Source of the DNA: Diploptera punctata
Lineage: Eukaryota; Arthropoda; Insecta; Blattodea; Blaberidae
Length of the DNA: 64,000 nt
Direction: 5' to 3'
Assembly: GCA_030220185.1 (NCBI GenBank)
Contig: JASPKZ010007286.1
Location: forward strand, 806,001 to 870,000
Under the pieces are notes generated by a model. The model had not been told where the DNA came from. It saw nothing but the letters and a program-made list of their open reading frames with translations, and did no database searches. Position numbers and translations under genes: made by a program. Shown in pieces: positions 33,207-44,441 of the stretch (position 1 is its first letter; every line of letters begins with the position of its first letter).

Positions 33207-33519
33207 ATGAGTCAAAATACTGATATATTCATTGCTATTGTAAACATTTTCATTCAATTTTATAATTTTAATTAACATTTTGTGACATTCAATAATTTTG
33301 ATGCTTTTGGGTGTTGTGTCTCGTGTTATAGCAAGAATGACTGCTGTGGGCAGTCACATAGAAATTAAACTTTTGCAATTTGTTGGATGTGATTATAAAA
33401 GATTTTGTGCATAAAATCGTCTCCATATAAAATTTCTGCACTTGGCAGTTCCTGCATTACTTTTATGGGAGTCTAAACTTGGATAATGACCAAAAAAAAA
33501 ATTACAAAAGTAGAATACA

Positions 33520-33895
33520 AAGTGTAGAAAATGAACTTCCTTAGAAGAACAAAAGGCTGCACAAGAAAGGATCGGTTAAAGAATGAAGATATAAGAAAAG
33601 AGTTAAATATATATCCATTAAATGCTCAAATTCAACAGAAGATAGAGGACAAATGGTTTAGAATGTTAGAAAGACTGAATGAAAGTAACAGTACCAAAAG
33701 CAGCCATTTAACTACAAACCAAGGGTTTTCAAGGAATGTTAGGAAGGCCAGTGAAAAGATAAAAGATGGACAGAACAACTGTGAGGCAGAACAGGCATTT
33801 TTTTGCCTAGCACATGAAGTGAAGAAGGCAAGAAGAACAATTGTTTATGCCTTGAACATTACATGCATGTCTTCAATTGCGTAAGTAAATTTCTA
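33520..33895 (+). mobile_element. LINE ORF 3' fragment
   Basis: Frame 33531-33884 reads MNFLRRTKGCTRKDRLKNED and IRKELNIYPLNAQIQQKI, the C-terminal region of the LINE family also seen at 41505-42072 and 61200-61480. It ends with KKARRTIVYALN. Degenerate. Confidence 0.65.
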
Positions 33896-33911
33896 GTATT
33901 ATACAGCCCCA

Positions 33912-34041
33912 AGAAAAGATAGAAGGGGTATAAGTGGCTATGAATATCAGAGAATTGGAGGAAGATCAATGGATGGACAGAGAGGAATGGCATTTGATTT
34001 CTAGAAGACTGCAGCAGCTGCCACAATACTGGATGATGATG
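33912..34041 (+). mobile_element. 5'-truncated retroposon
   Basis: 130 bp flanked by atacagcccca (33901-33911, 34042-34052), ending in (GAT)n. The short frame DREEWHLISRRLQQLPQYW suggests a LINE 3' terminus. Confidence 0.65.
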
Positions 34042-34113
34042 ATACAGCCCCACCAGAATTCTTTTACTAGAAATTTTATTCGAATTTACTGAATTATGTA
34101 ATTATTTATACAC

Positions 34114-34316
34114 GAATATTTTATTTTAGGAAGTGATATTTTGAGGTTATTTTAATTAAATTATTTTTAGACTGTTCATCTTACCTCAATATTAATGTTC
34201 AAGAACAATTCAACATTCAGATGCTGACAATGATTATGATATAATCGAAACATGTTCAAGAACAAATCAACATTAATATTGAGGTAAGATGAACAGACTA
34301 AAAATAATTTAATTTA
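34114..34316 (+). mobile_element. PLE-E foldback
   Basis: Flanked by atttatacac (34104-34113, 34317-34326). Long end TTTTAGGAAGTGATATTTTG. The sense ribozyme motif (34218-34266) has CUGACAA (G8 to A, expected to be inactive), stem II GAUUA/UAAUC, GAAA and ACAUGU. AT-rich intergenic sequence follows to 34860. Confidence 0.82.
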
Positions 34317-34862
34317 ATTTATACACAAAGCCTATTAATACTGAATAAAAAAAACACCACTGATTTCTACCAACTCATCTTATAGCTGCAATGTTAATTT
34401 TGCTATGTACTTGTACAAGCATTTAACAATGATATTAGATATAAAATAAGTCATGGAAAAAAAATTGCTCCCTCAATATTCTCAATGTAAATTGTAAATT
34501 CTAACAAAATTCAGCAGCAAGACTACTGTGTACTTATCTCCAGTACTTATTTGCAAATACTTTGGTAAGACTTCTAACTTTAGCTGCTTCATAATACCAT
34601 AAATAACTTATATTTCTACATTATGTCTACATTCAAACTAACACTTTTTATTTTTTTTACAAATTATACTGGAATAGAAATCATTGTATTTCTTCTGAAT
34701 GGTTATAAATGCCACTCTTTGATTTTTCACTAGCTGATACACATGAAAGAAAATTAAATTAGAAAAAGCATTCTGAAAATTCACCTATGATGTAAAGTTC
34801 ATTTAAGAAAATTCTGATATCACAAATTCTATTGGTCTCAATTATATGTCCTACATTTAACT

Positions 34863-34975
34863 TTTACAGGAATTAATCACTATGAGGTTTAATTTATGGT
34901 AGAATCAAATGTTTCCTACCTCTCCTCATACAAGTCTTCTAAGTAGATTTGTATGAAACATTTGATTTTACCATA
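34863..34975 (+). mobile_element. PLE-N-like mini-foldback
   Basis: ACTTTTACAGGAATTAATC, ACTATGAGG, then arms AATCAAATGTTTC and the inverse. About 113 bp; no ribozyme core. Confidence 0.55.
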
Positions 34976-35153
34976 TGTACCACATATTCAGACTTTATGT
35001 AATTCTAAAATAAGGAAATAAAAGGAATAACAAAATAAATAATAGGAATAAACTGAACATAGGAAAAACATCAAGGGGATAGCTCAAGAAATACATGAGA
35101 AGAATATGTTAAAGAAAATATGAAGAAAAAAAAATTAAATCAATTGAGGATAT

Positions 35154-36211
35154 TACATTTGAAGAGAAAAATATATGACGAGACTATGTGAATGTTCTAC
35201 CAACCAAGCTACCTGAGAACTCGAATCTAAATGCAAATTTTTCTCTTGTATACACTGTTAATTCCTGAGTGCTAAATGCTACGAAACCGTTTCTTTGATT
35301 TTAAGAAGACTCTTCTTAATAAATAATCCACCATTTGCAAGATCAAAGCAACGTTTTCATAACATTTGGCGGTTGGTAATTAACAGTGTGATGAAAGTTA
35401 AAAATTAAATTGTATCTGTTGGTAGGTGCCGTCGTCCTCAACTTTGTTAAAATATTGTACATAAAATTAACTGGAGTGCTTTTGGAAGTTATCTTCCATC
35501 TTCTGCAGGTTGAGATTTCGCTACTCGTTGTTGTTGTGTACGGTGATGTATACTCCAACTGTTTGTAGCAGCAACTGACTTGTTTTTGATGATCTCGTAT
35601 AATGGGTTTGACTGGGGTGCGTTCTCATTAAGAAGTGAGGTGTTGTTTGTTTCTTTTATAATTTCAAGGTCTTCAAATGTTCCAGCTAGGATAAATATAT
35701 TTGAAGACCTCGAAATTATAAAGGAAACAAACAACACCTCACTTCTTAATGAGAATGCACCCCAGTCAAACCCATTATACGAGATCGTCAAAAACAAGTC
35801 AGTTGCTGCTACAAACAGTTGGAGTATACATCACCGTACACAACAACGAGTAGCAGAAGCTCAACCTGCAGAAGATGGAAGATAATTTCCGAAAATGCTC
35901 CAGTTAATTTTATATACGATATTTTAACAAAGTTGAGGACGACGGCACCTACCAACAGGTACAATTTAATTCTTAACTTTCACATATGACTTCACCTCAA
36001 CGGAATTTGATATGAATTTTACTAGTATTAACAGTGTATATAAGAGAACATTTTGCATTTAGATTGGAGTTCTCAGGTAGCTCAGTTGGTAGAGCATTCG
36101 CATAGAAAGCAAAAGGTTCTGGGTTCAAACTCCAGTCTGAGCGTATAATTTTTCTCTTCAAATATAATTTATCCATCATTGAGATGTATGAAATGAATAA
36201 TAAAAACATTG
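35154..36211. mobile_element. tRNA-Ser-like SINE foldback split by PLE-I
   Basis: Flanked by aattgaggatat (35142-35153, 36212-36223). Decayed minus head 35176-35220 and plus head 36071-36142. Short end left, long end right. PLE-I (35390-36026) is nested in the spacer. Confidence 0.8.
35390..36026 (+). mobile_element. PLE-I foldback with ORF C terminus
   Basis: Flanked by attaacagtgt (35379-35389, 36027-36037). Arms of nearly 300 bp. The sense arm reads EDLEIIKETNNTSLLNENAP, a typical PLE C-terminal segment after the endonuclease, and ends QPAEDGR-stop. The stop TAA lies in the loop of stem II of the overlapping hammerhead-like motif (35864-35905; CAGAAGA core, GGAA/UUUCC, GAAA, UGCUC^CAG). 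The tail ACTTCACCTCAACGGAATTT matches the PLE-I tail at 14974. Confidence 0.85.
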
Positions 36212-36315
36212 AATTGAGGATATGTTTAAAAAAAAAAGCATCTAACATCTTAAGAGGGGTCGTGAGTTAAATCTTAGTGCAATGTGAAGTATGAAAATAA
36301 ATTATAAAATCAATT

Positions 36316-36607
36316 AAGTTATGTAGATAGGAAATAACACTATGAGGTTTTTTAATATTGTTTATTTTTTATTATTTCACTCACCTCATACTTCATAATT
36401 CATAGCAGACCCTGGGTTTCTTCACATCTTTTGTGACATTCTCAATGCTGTGTAACGTTCACAACTGAAGTCTGCAGGATAGAAAGCCGTTGGACTTCAG
36501 TTGTGAACGTTACACAGCATTGAGAATGTCACAAAAGATGTGAAGAAACCCAGGGTCTGCTATGAATTATGAAGTATGAGGTGAGTGAAATAATAAAAAA
36601 TAAACAA
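36316..36607 (+). mobile_element. PLE-F foldback
   Basis: Flanked by tataaaatcaatt (36303-36315, 36608-36620). Long end left (TAGATAGGAAATAACACTATG), short end right. The sense motif (36515-36565) has UUGAGAAUG, UCACA/UGUGA stem II, GAAA, a CCCAGGGUC^UGC stem III and GCA/UGC stem I. It lies about 115 nt downstream of the SIPA1L stop. Confidence 0.87.
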
Positions 36608-36722
36608 TATAAAATCAATTTTTAAATAAATACCAACAGCATTAAAATCTACTATAATTAAATGTTGATATTAGAATTTTCTTAGTGGCGTTTCAGTCCA
36701 GGTATTCTGTAACTTAATGCTA

Positions 36723-36951
36723 CTACTGCCTGTCAATAGTCTGAAAGAACCACTCAGTGAAGCGTCTCAACTGTTGTGCAGCTGCTTGAGACTCTTCCTG
36801 AAGTCGTCTGTTCTCTTCACGAAGCCGTCGCACCTCGTCCTCTAAAGACAGTCGGCGACGAGTTTCTCTGGCAGCTCTTGCTTCAACTTGTGCAAGATGA
36901 CTTTGCAGTTCCGTCATTCTTCTACCCCCAGTAATAGCGTTACTATGTTTG
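36723..36951 (-). CDS. SIPA1L: SIPA1L-like terminal exon: C-terminal coiled coil and stop
   Basis: Reads [16 protein letters not shown], then a heptad-like, charge-rich coiled coil ([20 protein letters not shown]) and ends [18 protein letters not shown]. The ending EESQ..(K/R)FTEW.F.TID is the signature SIPA1L C terminus, as recalled for the family. Acceptor tttaaacag|C fits the phase of the 42.2 kb exon. The coiled coil is a known dimerisation/targeting segment in the family. No clear poly(A) signal is visible just downstream; a PLE-F foldback begins about 115 nt past the stop (36607). Confidence 0.93.
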
Positions 36952-37000
36952 CTGTTTAAAAACATTTATTCTTAATAGATGGTTCAATTAAATAACTACA

Positions 37001-37550
37001 TTTGAAGAGAAAAATGTTTGCCTAGACCGAGACTCGAACCTGGGACCTTTGGCTTGCCGGGCCAAATGCTCTACCAACTGACCTACCAAGGCGAGTTGCG
37101 ATCTAGACACAAATTTTTCTCTTATATACGTTGTAATTCCCTCTCTTCAAATATAATGTATCTTTCAGTGAGAAATGTTAAATTCCCAATAAATGTCTTC
37201 TTCAAAGTTAAAAATGGGAAACACATTATGAGGTTCTTAATTAATAAATTAATGAGTCATTTTTATATCTTACCTCAGACTCATTAATTTATTAAATGTC
37301 TTCTTAACTAAGAAGCGCCATTTGCAAAGATAGAAGCAATGGTTTCAAAAGCATTTGGCGAGAGGGAATTACAACGTATATAAGAGAAAAATTTGCGTCT
37401 AGATCGCAACTCGCCTCGGTAGCTCAGTTGGTGGAGCATTTGGCCCGGCAAGCCAAAGGTCCCGGGTTTGAGTCTCGGTCTAGGCAAAAATTTTTCTCTT
37501 CAAATATAATTTATCTTTCAGTGAGAAATGTTAAACCAATAATAAAAACA
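37001..37550. mobile_element. tRNA-Ser-like SINE foldback with nested PLE-C
   Basis: Flanked by taaataactaca (36989-37000, 37551-37562). Heads 37020-37092 (-) and 37413-37485 (+). Left end short, right end long. PLE-C of 90 bp sits at 37203-37292 between taaatgtcttctt copies (37190-37202, 37293-37305). Confidence 0.85.
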
Positions 37551-37580
37551 TAAATAACTACAGTTTAAATAAACTAATAA

Positions 37581-38410
37581 AAAACCAACAAAAATGAAAA
37601 AAACTGATAAAAATAAAAAATCAGGAATATATCAAATTGAATGCATGGGTTGTGAAAAGATATATATAGGGAAAACAAAAAGAAACCTAAAAATTAGAAC
37701 CAAAGAACACATAAGAAATATTAAAAATGGAGAAATTGAAAAATCTGCAGTTGCTGCTCATGTTTGGTCTGAAAAACATAATATAAATTCAGACACTAAA
37801 TTATTAAAACAGTTAGAAAATACAAAAGAGCTGACTATTTGGGAAAAAATTTATAATTCAGAAGAACAGAAACAGAGTTATGAATTTTGATATTCCGATG
37901 GAGGGTGACCTTGTTTGGAGGTTCTTTGGCCAACCACAGGATGGAGCTGACATCGACATCCAGGTGGTGCAACATAATGCAACATAAATAAAACCAGTCT
38001 GGGAAAGCTGACGATAAAACAGAATTGTTTTGAAACATGTCCAAGAACAAATCAACATTAATATTGAGGTAAGATGTCCAGACCAAAAATAATATAACGT
38101 AATATAAATTCGGACACTAAAATTATTAAAACAGTTAGAAAATACAAAAGAGCTGATTATTTGGGAAAGAATCTATATTCAGAAGAACAAAAACAGAGTT
38201 ATGAATTTTTGAAATACCGACGGAGCATGACCTTGTTTGGAGGTTCATTGGCGAACCACAGGATGGAGCTGACATCGACATCCAGGGTGTGCAACATAAA
38301 TCTAACCAGTCTGGACAAGCTGACAATAAAACAGAATTGTTTTGAAACATGTCCAAGAACAAATCAACATTAATATTGAGGTAAGATGATCAGACTGAAA
38401 ATAATTTAAT
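37581..38410 (+). mobile_element. PLE-E, two tandem 3' ends with GIY-YIG
   Basis: Frame 37594-37890 holds KKSGIYQIECMGCEKIYIGK, LKIRTKEHIRNIKNG and AAHVWSEKHNINSD. Then come a hammerhead (38003-38050: CUGACGA 38008-38014, AAAACA/UGUUUU, GAAA, ACAUGU, C^) and ATTGAGGTAAG. At 38099 a second partial copy starts in the GIY-YIG C-terminal codons and repeats to a second motif with CUGACAA. Direct tandem, no inversion. Confidence 0.8.
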
Positions 38411-38853
38411 AATTACTATATATATGATTTCATAATACTTTCATATATGAATAAGTATAAAAATGAACACAAACCTGGGGAAAAAAGTAAAGATATAACA
38501 GCATCAATCCATCATTGAGATATATGAAATGAGTAATAAAAACATAGATATGTCAAGGGATGAGATAAAACCCTTTTATTAAAGTCTGCAATGCATAAGT
38601 ATACTGACTTACCAGGTCCGTCACATCATCAAAGGGGCTAATGGAATAAAATGAAACAAAATAGATGAATATTGAGAAGTGCTGGAATAAAGTTTTTACC
38701 ATGGGAAAATAAAAAACCTGTCCTGGTTCTGATTTGTTCACCAAGAAACGCACACAATAATGGAGACACAAACTTGCACTAAGAGATGGAGAGCAATGGT
38801 TTTTATGACTTGCATCATCGGGCCACCTAATTATTTTGAAGTCATTGAAACAT

Positions 38854-39610
38854 AATATTTGAAAAGAAAAATATATGCCTAGACTAGGGTTTGAACACAG
38901 GACCTTTGACTCTCTATGTCAATGCCCTATCCAAGTGAGCTACCTAGGTCTCCAATCTAAACATGTATTTTTCTCTTACACATAGTTAATTCCCTAACCC
39001 CAAATGCTACGAGTCATTGCTGCGATTTTTGCAAATGGTGGCTTCTTTATTAAGAAGACTTTTTGTTGGGAATTTAAACATTACTTATAAAGCCAGTAGT
39101 GCTTCTTTCAATGTTAATATTATTCGTTTTTAAACATCTTAATGATGGACAAATTATATTTGAAAAGAAAAATATATGCCTAGACTAGGAGTTTGAACAC
39201 AGGACCTTTGACTCTCTATGTCAATGCCCTATCCAAGTGAGCTACCTAGGCCTCCAATCTAAACATGTATTTTTCTCTTACATATAGTTAATTCCCTAAC
39301 CCCAAATGCTACGAGCCGTTGCTGCGATTTTTGCAAATGGTAGCTTCTTTATTAAGAAGGCTTTTTATTGGGAATTTAAACATTACTTATAAAGCCAGTA
39401 GTGCTTCTTTCAATGTTAATATTATTCGTTTTTAAACATCTTAATGATGGACAAATTATATTAGATTGGAGGCCTAGGTAGCTCAGTTGGATAGAGCATT
39501 GACATAGAGAGTCAAAGGTCCTGGGTTCAAACCCCAGTCTAGGCGTATATATTTTTTTAAAATATAATTTATCCATCATTAAGATGTTTAAAAACGAATA
39601 ATATGAATAT
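38854..39610. mobile_element. tRNA-Ser-like SINE foldback (three heads)
   Basis: Flanked by tcattgaaacat (38842-38853, 39611-39622). Heads 38877-38948 (-), 39178-39251 (-) and 39472-39544 (+). Short end left, long end right. This is the third independent minus-minus-plus example. Confidence 0.85.
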
Positions 39611-39629
39611 TCATTGAAACATGTTTAAT

Positions 39630-39958
39630 TTTGATCAGTGGAAGCCATGACTGAAGAGGGACAAGATATTGTCTGAAACAGCCGGTATCAAAGAAATTTG
39701 AAATTATATGAGGTGAGTCGTTAAAAATATGTTTTCCACTGACTATTATGTTTAATTTTATTTACACAATATAATAATAAAGTAAATAATATAATATGTC
39801 ATTGAATAATTCCAGAGTTAAACAAAATTATATATTATCATTAATATATAAAGGAAGTGACACTATGAGGTTTATTTCAATTAATAATGGAATTAGAATT
39901 TAACACCTCACCTCATAATTGTAGATTTATCGAAGACTAGTTTCAATTCTCATTAATG
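39630..39958 (+). mobile_element. PLE-L 3' end and a second small PLE remnant
   Basis: 39630-39745 has a hammerhead (CUGAAGA 39651-39657, GACAA/UUGUC, GAAA, GCCGGUA^UC) and ATGAGGTGAGTCG. 39853-39958 starts GGAAGTGACACTATGAGG and has only the antisense ACCTCACCTCAT and a decayed ribozyme. Confidence 0.7.
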
Positions 39959-39996
39959 TTTGAAGGAAGTGATAATGTGAGGTTTATTTTAAGTAA

Positions 39997-40142
39997 TTCC
40001 GGGAAATTATATACCGGTATAATTATATACCAAGAGGACGAAGATCTCTGGGCCGTCCTATGAAACGCTGGAGGGAAAATTTTCTATAGGATCGTAACAG
40101 GCCTTGGCCTAATACTTGGAAGGAAGAAGAAGAAGAAAGAAG
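39997..40142 (+). mobile_element. LINE, 146-bp 3' end with (GAA)n tail
   Basis: Flanked by attttaagtaa (39986-39996, 40143-40153). Same 3' end as the LINE at 58983-59717 (CCAAGAGGACGAAGATCTC, TGGAGGGAAAATTTTC, GAAGAAGAAG). Confidence 0.75.
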
Positions 40143-40174
40143 ATTTTAAGTAAATTAGTATCGAGTGTACCATC

Positions 40175-40440
40175 TTCAGCTCTATTTAGCTGTTGAACTG
40201 GTGGTTGGCGATCCTGTAAGTTTTTGTTCTTTTATTTTTCTGGGTGTGAATTTTCTCCCAAACTGTGAGTTAGGCTTAATTAACCATTTCAATAATTTGG
40301 CTTTTGTTTTGATTCTATGTTTTTCTAACCATCCATGTGCAGCTATAGCAGATTTAACTACTTCTCCATTTTTAACATTTCCAAGGTGTTTTTCCAATCT
40401 TATATTCAGGATCCCTTGTACAAAAAACACCAGATTATGT
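40175..40440 (-). pseudogene. PLE GIY-YIG fragment
   Basis: Minus frame 40182-40451 contains RLEKHLGNVKNGEVVKSAIA, AHGWLEKHRIKTKAKLLK. It has lost the GIY/YIG strands. It joins a 33-bp LINE piece (AACACCAGATTATGTTTATA) at 40425. Confidence 0.65.
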
Positions 40441-40454
40441 TTATATAACACTTT

Positions 40455-40720
40455 GGGCCGTATGAATAAAGTGGAGCAAATGCTTTTACTTCACTATTTT
40501 GAAGCAAATCCTTCAGAATTTATGAATAAAGTATGAAGCATAACCTTTTACTCGCGGTGACGCATCGAGAAAAAAGCATCTGCTTCCACGGAAGAAGCAC
40601 GAGCTCGACCTTGAAGCACGTGCTTCAAGATTAGAAAAACTGTATGAATAAAGTGAACCTTTTGCTTCTTTTAAGAAGCACAAGCTTCAAAAAATTGAAG
40701 TCTGGTCAATAGCAGACTCA
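40455..40720. repeat. Cluster of GAAGCA/TGCTTC palindromes
   Basis: Contains three copies of TATGAATAAAG (40461, 40521, 40643) and many GAAGCA/TGCTTC hexamers, including the perfect 20-bp palindrome CTTGAAGCACGTGCTTCAAG at 40610-40629. The first copy is preceded by GGGCCG, which suggests a DNA-transposon end. No ORF. Confidence 0.45.
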
Positions 40721-40894
40721 TCATCACAAAATACAGACATGGCTCAACTAGTAGTCCCCGATATCACGACCAGCGTAATGCGAGTTGCATCATGTCGGGT
40801 GTGACACGCTGTATAATAAACCATAGCATAAGGCCTTGTCTACCACTCAACCAAGTTTAAAAAAATACATAGTGATATATGGGATAATAGAGTC

Positions 40895-41007
40895 ATAATG
40901 TCGGTTGAAAATGAGAGAGACCCTTCTCTTGAAAACTAGTTCCTGTGTTTAAAGAAACATAAAATATGAGACAAGATGTAAAAATATAACTCATTAATTT
41001 ATGAACA
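40895..41007 (+). mobile_element. PLE-C 3' end fragment
   Basis: Contains AATGTCGGTTGAAAATGAG, the ACTAGTT stem III and ATGAGACAAG in place of ATGAGGTAAG. AT-rich intron follows to 41490. Confidence 0.6.
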
Positions 41008-41504
41008 TATTTTTTGTATAAGTGTGACTTATAAGTTCCAAGTATGCGGCAACCCCTAATATCTTGAGGAAGGAAATTCCAGGAGCAGGCAGAGGCTACT
41101 GTGAAAGGAGCAGAATAAGAGGAAGTGCTATGAAGAGGGATTGTTAGCAGACTGTTATCTTGTGACCTAGTGTAGGAGGCAGTATCCCTACCACCTGATC
41201 AAACATAGCAAACAAACTAAAATATTCAATGTCACATCTAATGTTCCTATAGTATAGATGATAAGGTTATAAAATTTGTTATAGTTCCAGATATTTTCAT
41301 TGTCCTTGTAAAGTTTTATTTTTAAGGGGGGTCTTTTAACCATACATTTAGCTTTAGTATGATTTACCTCTTGTTTAGCTGAGACTAATCGAACTCCTTT
41401 TTGGAAGAGTTTCTTGCCTTTATCTTTAAATTATTTATTATTTTGTATGGAGTTTAAGCTTTTTTTTTATTTCTCTTATTATTTGGTGAACATATTTAAG
41501 TAGT

Positions 41505-42072
41505 GGCTTTTAGAGGAAGAGATCCAGTGAGATCCAAAATTATTTTAGAAAATCAAAGTATAGAACAGGTGTCTAGTTTCAAATATTTGGGCTGTGATGT
41601 TGGCTACAATGTGGAAAGAGATATTGACTCCAAAATAAATAAATTTCAGACGGTGTGTGGAACAATACAGAGAACATTCAAAAATAAAATTAGAAAAGAA
41701 ACAAAGATAAAAATGTATAATGTTATGGCGGTTCCCACAATATTGTATAGATGTGAAACTTGGGCTCCAATGAAAAAACAGAAGGATAGAATTCAGGCGG
41801 CGGAGATGAGGTTCCTAAGATAAGTAAAAGGATGTACAAGGCTTGATAGAATAAGAAATGAGGATATAAGAGAAGAATTGAAAGTACAGCCTTTATTGGA
41901 TAAGGTCACGAATTACAGACAGAAATGGATTGATCATATGGATGGAATGAGTAAGGAGAGATAGCCATTGTTAGCAAGAAATTATCAAGCAAGAGGAAGA
42001 CCTAGAAGACGTTGGGCTGATGCATTATGAAGTCGGAACAGGCAATTGCCTAATCCTGGAATGATGATGATG
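41505..42072 (+). mobile_element. 5'-truncated LINE, 568 bp
   Basis: Flanked by atttaagtagt (41494-41504, 42073-42083). Reads AFRGRDPVRSKIILEN, SSFKYLGCDVGYN, VPTILYRCETWAPM, QAAEMRFLR-stop, RLDRIRNEDIREELK and RGRPRRRWADAL, with a (GAT)n tail. Lies within an SIPA1L intron, antisense to the gene. Confidence 0.8.
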
Positions 42073-42173
42073 ATGATTTAAGTAGTCACTGAATAATAGA
42101 AAGTTAAAAGAGGAATTAAACCTCTAATTACTGAAGATATTGATAATGCAATGGCTGATATTAACTGTCTTAC

Positions 42174-42404
42174 TTATTTGGTGTAGAGGAGTCAAGTCCT
42201 AGCCGCTCTGCCACATCATCCACCCAATGACCAAGAGACTCGCCATTACGGGCTGCTTCAGGAATTGGTTCGTCGCGCTGCACTTGCATCATTGCTCTTG
42301 TAGCCGTGTCCACCAAACTGGGCCAATCCATTTCCCGAGCATCTGGGAGAGGTAGAGGCTCTGCTAATTTTGTACTGGAAGACTTTGTAACACGTGGTGA
42401 TAAT
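42174..42404 (-). CDS. SIPA1L: SIPA1L-like exon: EMDWPSLVD motif
   Basis: 1 nt plus 76 codons plus 2 nt. Contains EMDWPSLVDTATRAM, comparable to the DLDWSNLVDAA motif near the C terminus of vertebrate SIPA1L, then ESLGHWVDDVAERLG. Acceptor gttcctgcag|A and donor AATAA|GTAAGA. The leftover AA plus C of the last exon gives Asn. It is followed by a 5.2-kb intron full of PLE and SINE copies. Confidence 0.9.
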
Positions 42405-42476
42405 CTGCAGGAACAAAGCTAACATCTCGTAGCAAATTTCTAAGTTCACCCACAATTCACATACATTTTTATTTTT

Positions 42477-42770
42477 ATATTTGAAGAGAAATTTTTTTTT
42501 TCGCCTAGACCGAGACTCGAACCCGGGACCTTTGGCTTGCCGGGCCAAATGCTCTACCAACTGAGCTACCGAGGCTACCAAATGCATTTGGTGAGAGGGA
42601 ATTACAACGTATATAAGAGAAAAATTTGCGTCTAGATCGTGACTCGCCTCGGTAGCTCAGTTGGTAGAGCATTTGGCCCGGCAAGCCAAAGGTTCCGGGT
42701 TCGAGTCTCGGTCTAGGCGAAAATTTTTCTCTTCAAATATAATTTATCTTTCATTGAGAAATTTTTATTT
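42477..42770. mobile_element. tRNA-Ser-like SINE foldback
   Basis: Flanked by atttttattttt (42465-42476, 42771-42782). Heads 42503-42575 (-) and 42646-42718 (+), with short spacer remains. Short end left; the right end is intermediate (TTTCATTGAGAA). Confidence 0.78.
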
Positions 42771-42906
42771 TTCTTTACTCAGATAACAGACTGATCCAAC
42801 ATAGAAAAGAAATGATCGGAAAAACTATAGTTTGATTTCCACCAAAATTTAAAAGTCCTACAGAATAACAGTATGCATGACTTAATTTTGGAAATGGTTT
42901 CATTAA

Positions 42907-43213
42907 CCCATTCGCTTCAGGTTTAAATGCTGAATGCATTTCCCCAGAAACCGGATTTAAGTCACCGTAAATTACATTGTCTATTTTCAGACATTCAAAA
43001 TAATCAAAATATAACGGTACTTGAGATCACAATAAGGGTGAAGGCCAAAACACATTCCTCTAATATTCATAAATGTTAACAAGATATTACCCTGCCAAAG
43101 GATGTACAAAATATTGCAAAATATATAACAGCAGGGTTAAGCGAGTGTATCTCGTCTTCTGAGTTGGTCATTTAACTGCCGGCGAGCCTAGCTCGTCTTC
43201 CGAGGCAAATGGG
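42907..43213. mobile_element. piggyBac-like MITE
   Basis: 307 bp between TTAA sites (42903-42906, 43214-43217). Ends CCCATTCGC and GCAAATGGG are imperfect inverted repeats of the type seen in piggyBac elements. No transposase frame. Confidence 0.6.
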
Positions 43214-43429
43214 TTAAGATATTTAAACATTTTTGGTTTTTATTTTATTTTTGCATATGTTTATAGAGTTGACACTATATGGAACCATGTAGCTGTAAAA
43301 TTGATATGACCAACCTGGGTAATAAATTCACAAACGTTTATTAGATATGGATGTACACTAACTTCTCCCTTCCTAACCTAGGAAAATAAATTACATACAT
43401 ATTAATAGAATCAATTTGGCAATTTTTAT

Positions 43430-44215
43430 ATTATTATGAGGTTTCCTTAATATCTGGAATTTATCAAATTAATTGCAAAGATTGCAATAAAGTATATATA
43501 GGAAAAAAAAAAACAAAAAGGAATTTGGACACTTGCAAAAAGAACACTTTAGAAACATAAAAAAATTGTGAAATTGAAAAAACCGCACATGGTTTATTAG
43601 AGAATCATAGAATTGAAGAAGAATCATAACTTTTGAAACATCTATCTAAACTTCATTGGAGAACATATTGTTTAAACAACTCACCTCATAGGATTCATGC
43701 TTCCATGATATCGCAATTTCAAACATAGTCATGTTCATCTTCAGCCATAACTCTGACTGACGAAATTCTTCGGCCGTCAACTATTCTATTGTCGCCATCT
43801 TCAGTGCTGCCATCTATGGTTGAATTTATGAACTTCGAAATCAATGTAATTTTGTTAGGGATATCAAAATTCATTGATCTATCTTTATTTTTCTGAATTA
43901 CTTTGATTTCAAAGTTCATAAATTCAACCATAGATGGCAGCACTGAACATGGTGACAATGGAACAGTTGACGGTCGAAGAATTTCATCAGTCGGAGTTAT
44001 GGGTGAAGATGAACACAACTGTGTTTCAAACTGCAGTATCATGGAAGCATGAATCCTATGAGGTGAGTTGTTTAAACAATATGTTCTCCGATGAATTTTA
44101 ATGATTATACCTCATAATGTTTACTTCCCAATATTAATTTAATATAATCTATCTAAACCTTTGGAATTAACAGTTTGGGAAAAACCATATTAGAACCTCG
44201 ACTGCAGAGGGAGAA
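43430..44215 (+). mobile_element. PLE-B-type GIY-YIG copy split by PLE-A
   Basis: The outer element (43430-43651 and 44148-44215) has ISGIYQINCKDCNKVYI coding with an A-run frameshift. The inner PLE-A foldback (43652-44147) is flanked by tctatctaaac (43641-43651, 44148-44158). It has its short end left, its long end right and a minus hammerhead near 43700-43748. Its right-arm motif is decayed (GTGAAGA, TCAAA). Confidence 0.82.
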
Positions 44216-44441
44216 ACATCTGGAAGAAACGCCAGTTAGAGACCAAGGCCACATAGCTCGGAATCTTTTAATATTATTACAATAATGAGGATCCAATTTT
44301 TCAGGATTAAAATATAAGAGATAGAGAAGCTTCACAATGAAAAATATATTTGACCATTGGCAGCCATTTGTAATTGATACCAATTCAATTAAAAGGTGAC
44401 TTTGCACAGCATTTGACTATTATTTATTTTTAAACATTTAC

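Noticed and set aside
35489..35885. Two near-identical opposing ORFs (about 100 aa each) as a gene pair
   Set aside because: They are the two arms of the PLE-I palindrome read on opposite strands. Only the last part is PLE coding.
38621..38645. Possible 25-nt SIPA1L microexon (minus strand, attag|CCCC...CTG|GTAAGT)
   Set aside because: Good-looking splice sites, but its only open frame ends in phase 0 while the last exon needs two preceding bases. The 42.2 kb exon joins the last exon perfectly without it.
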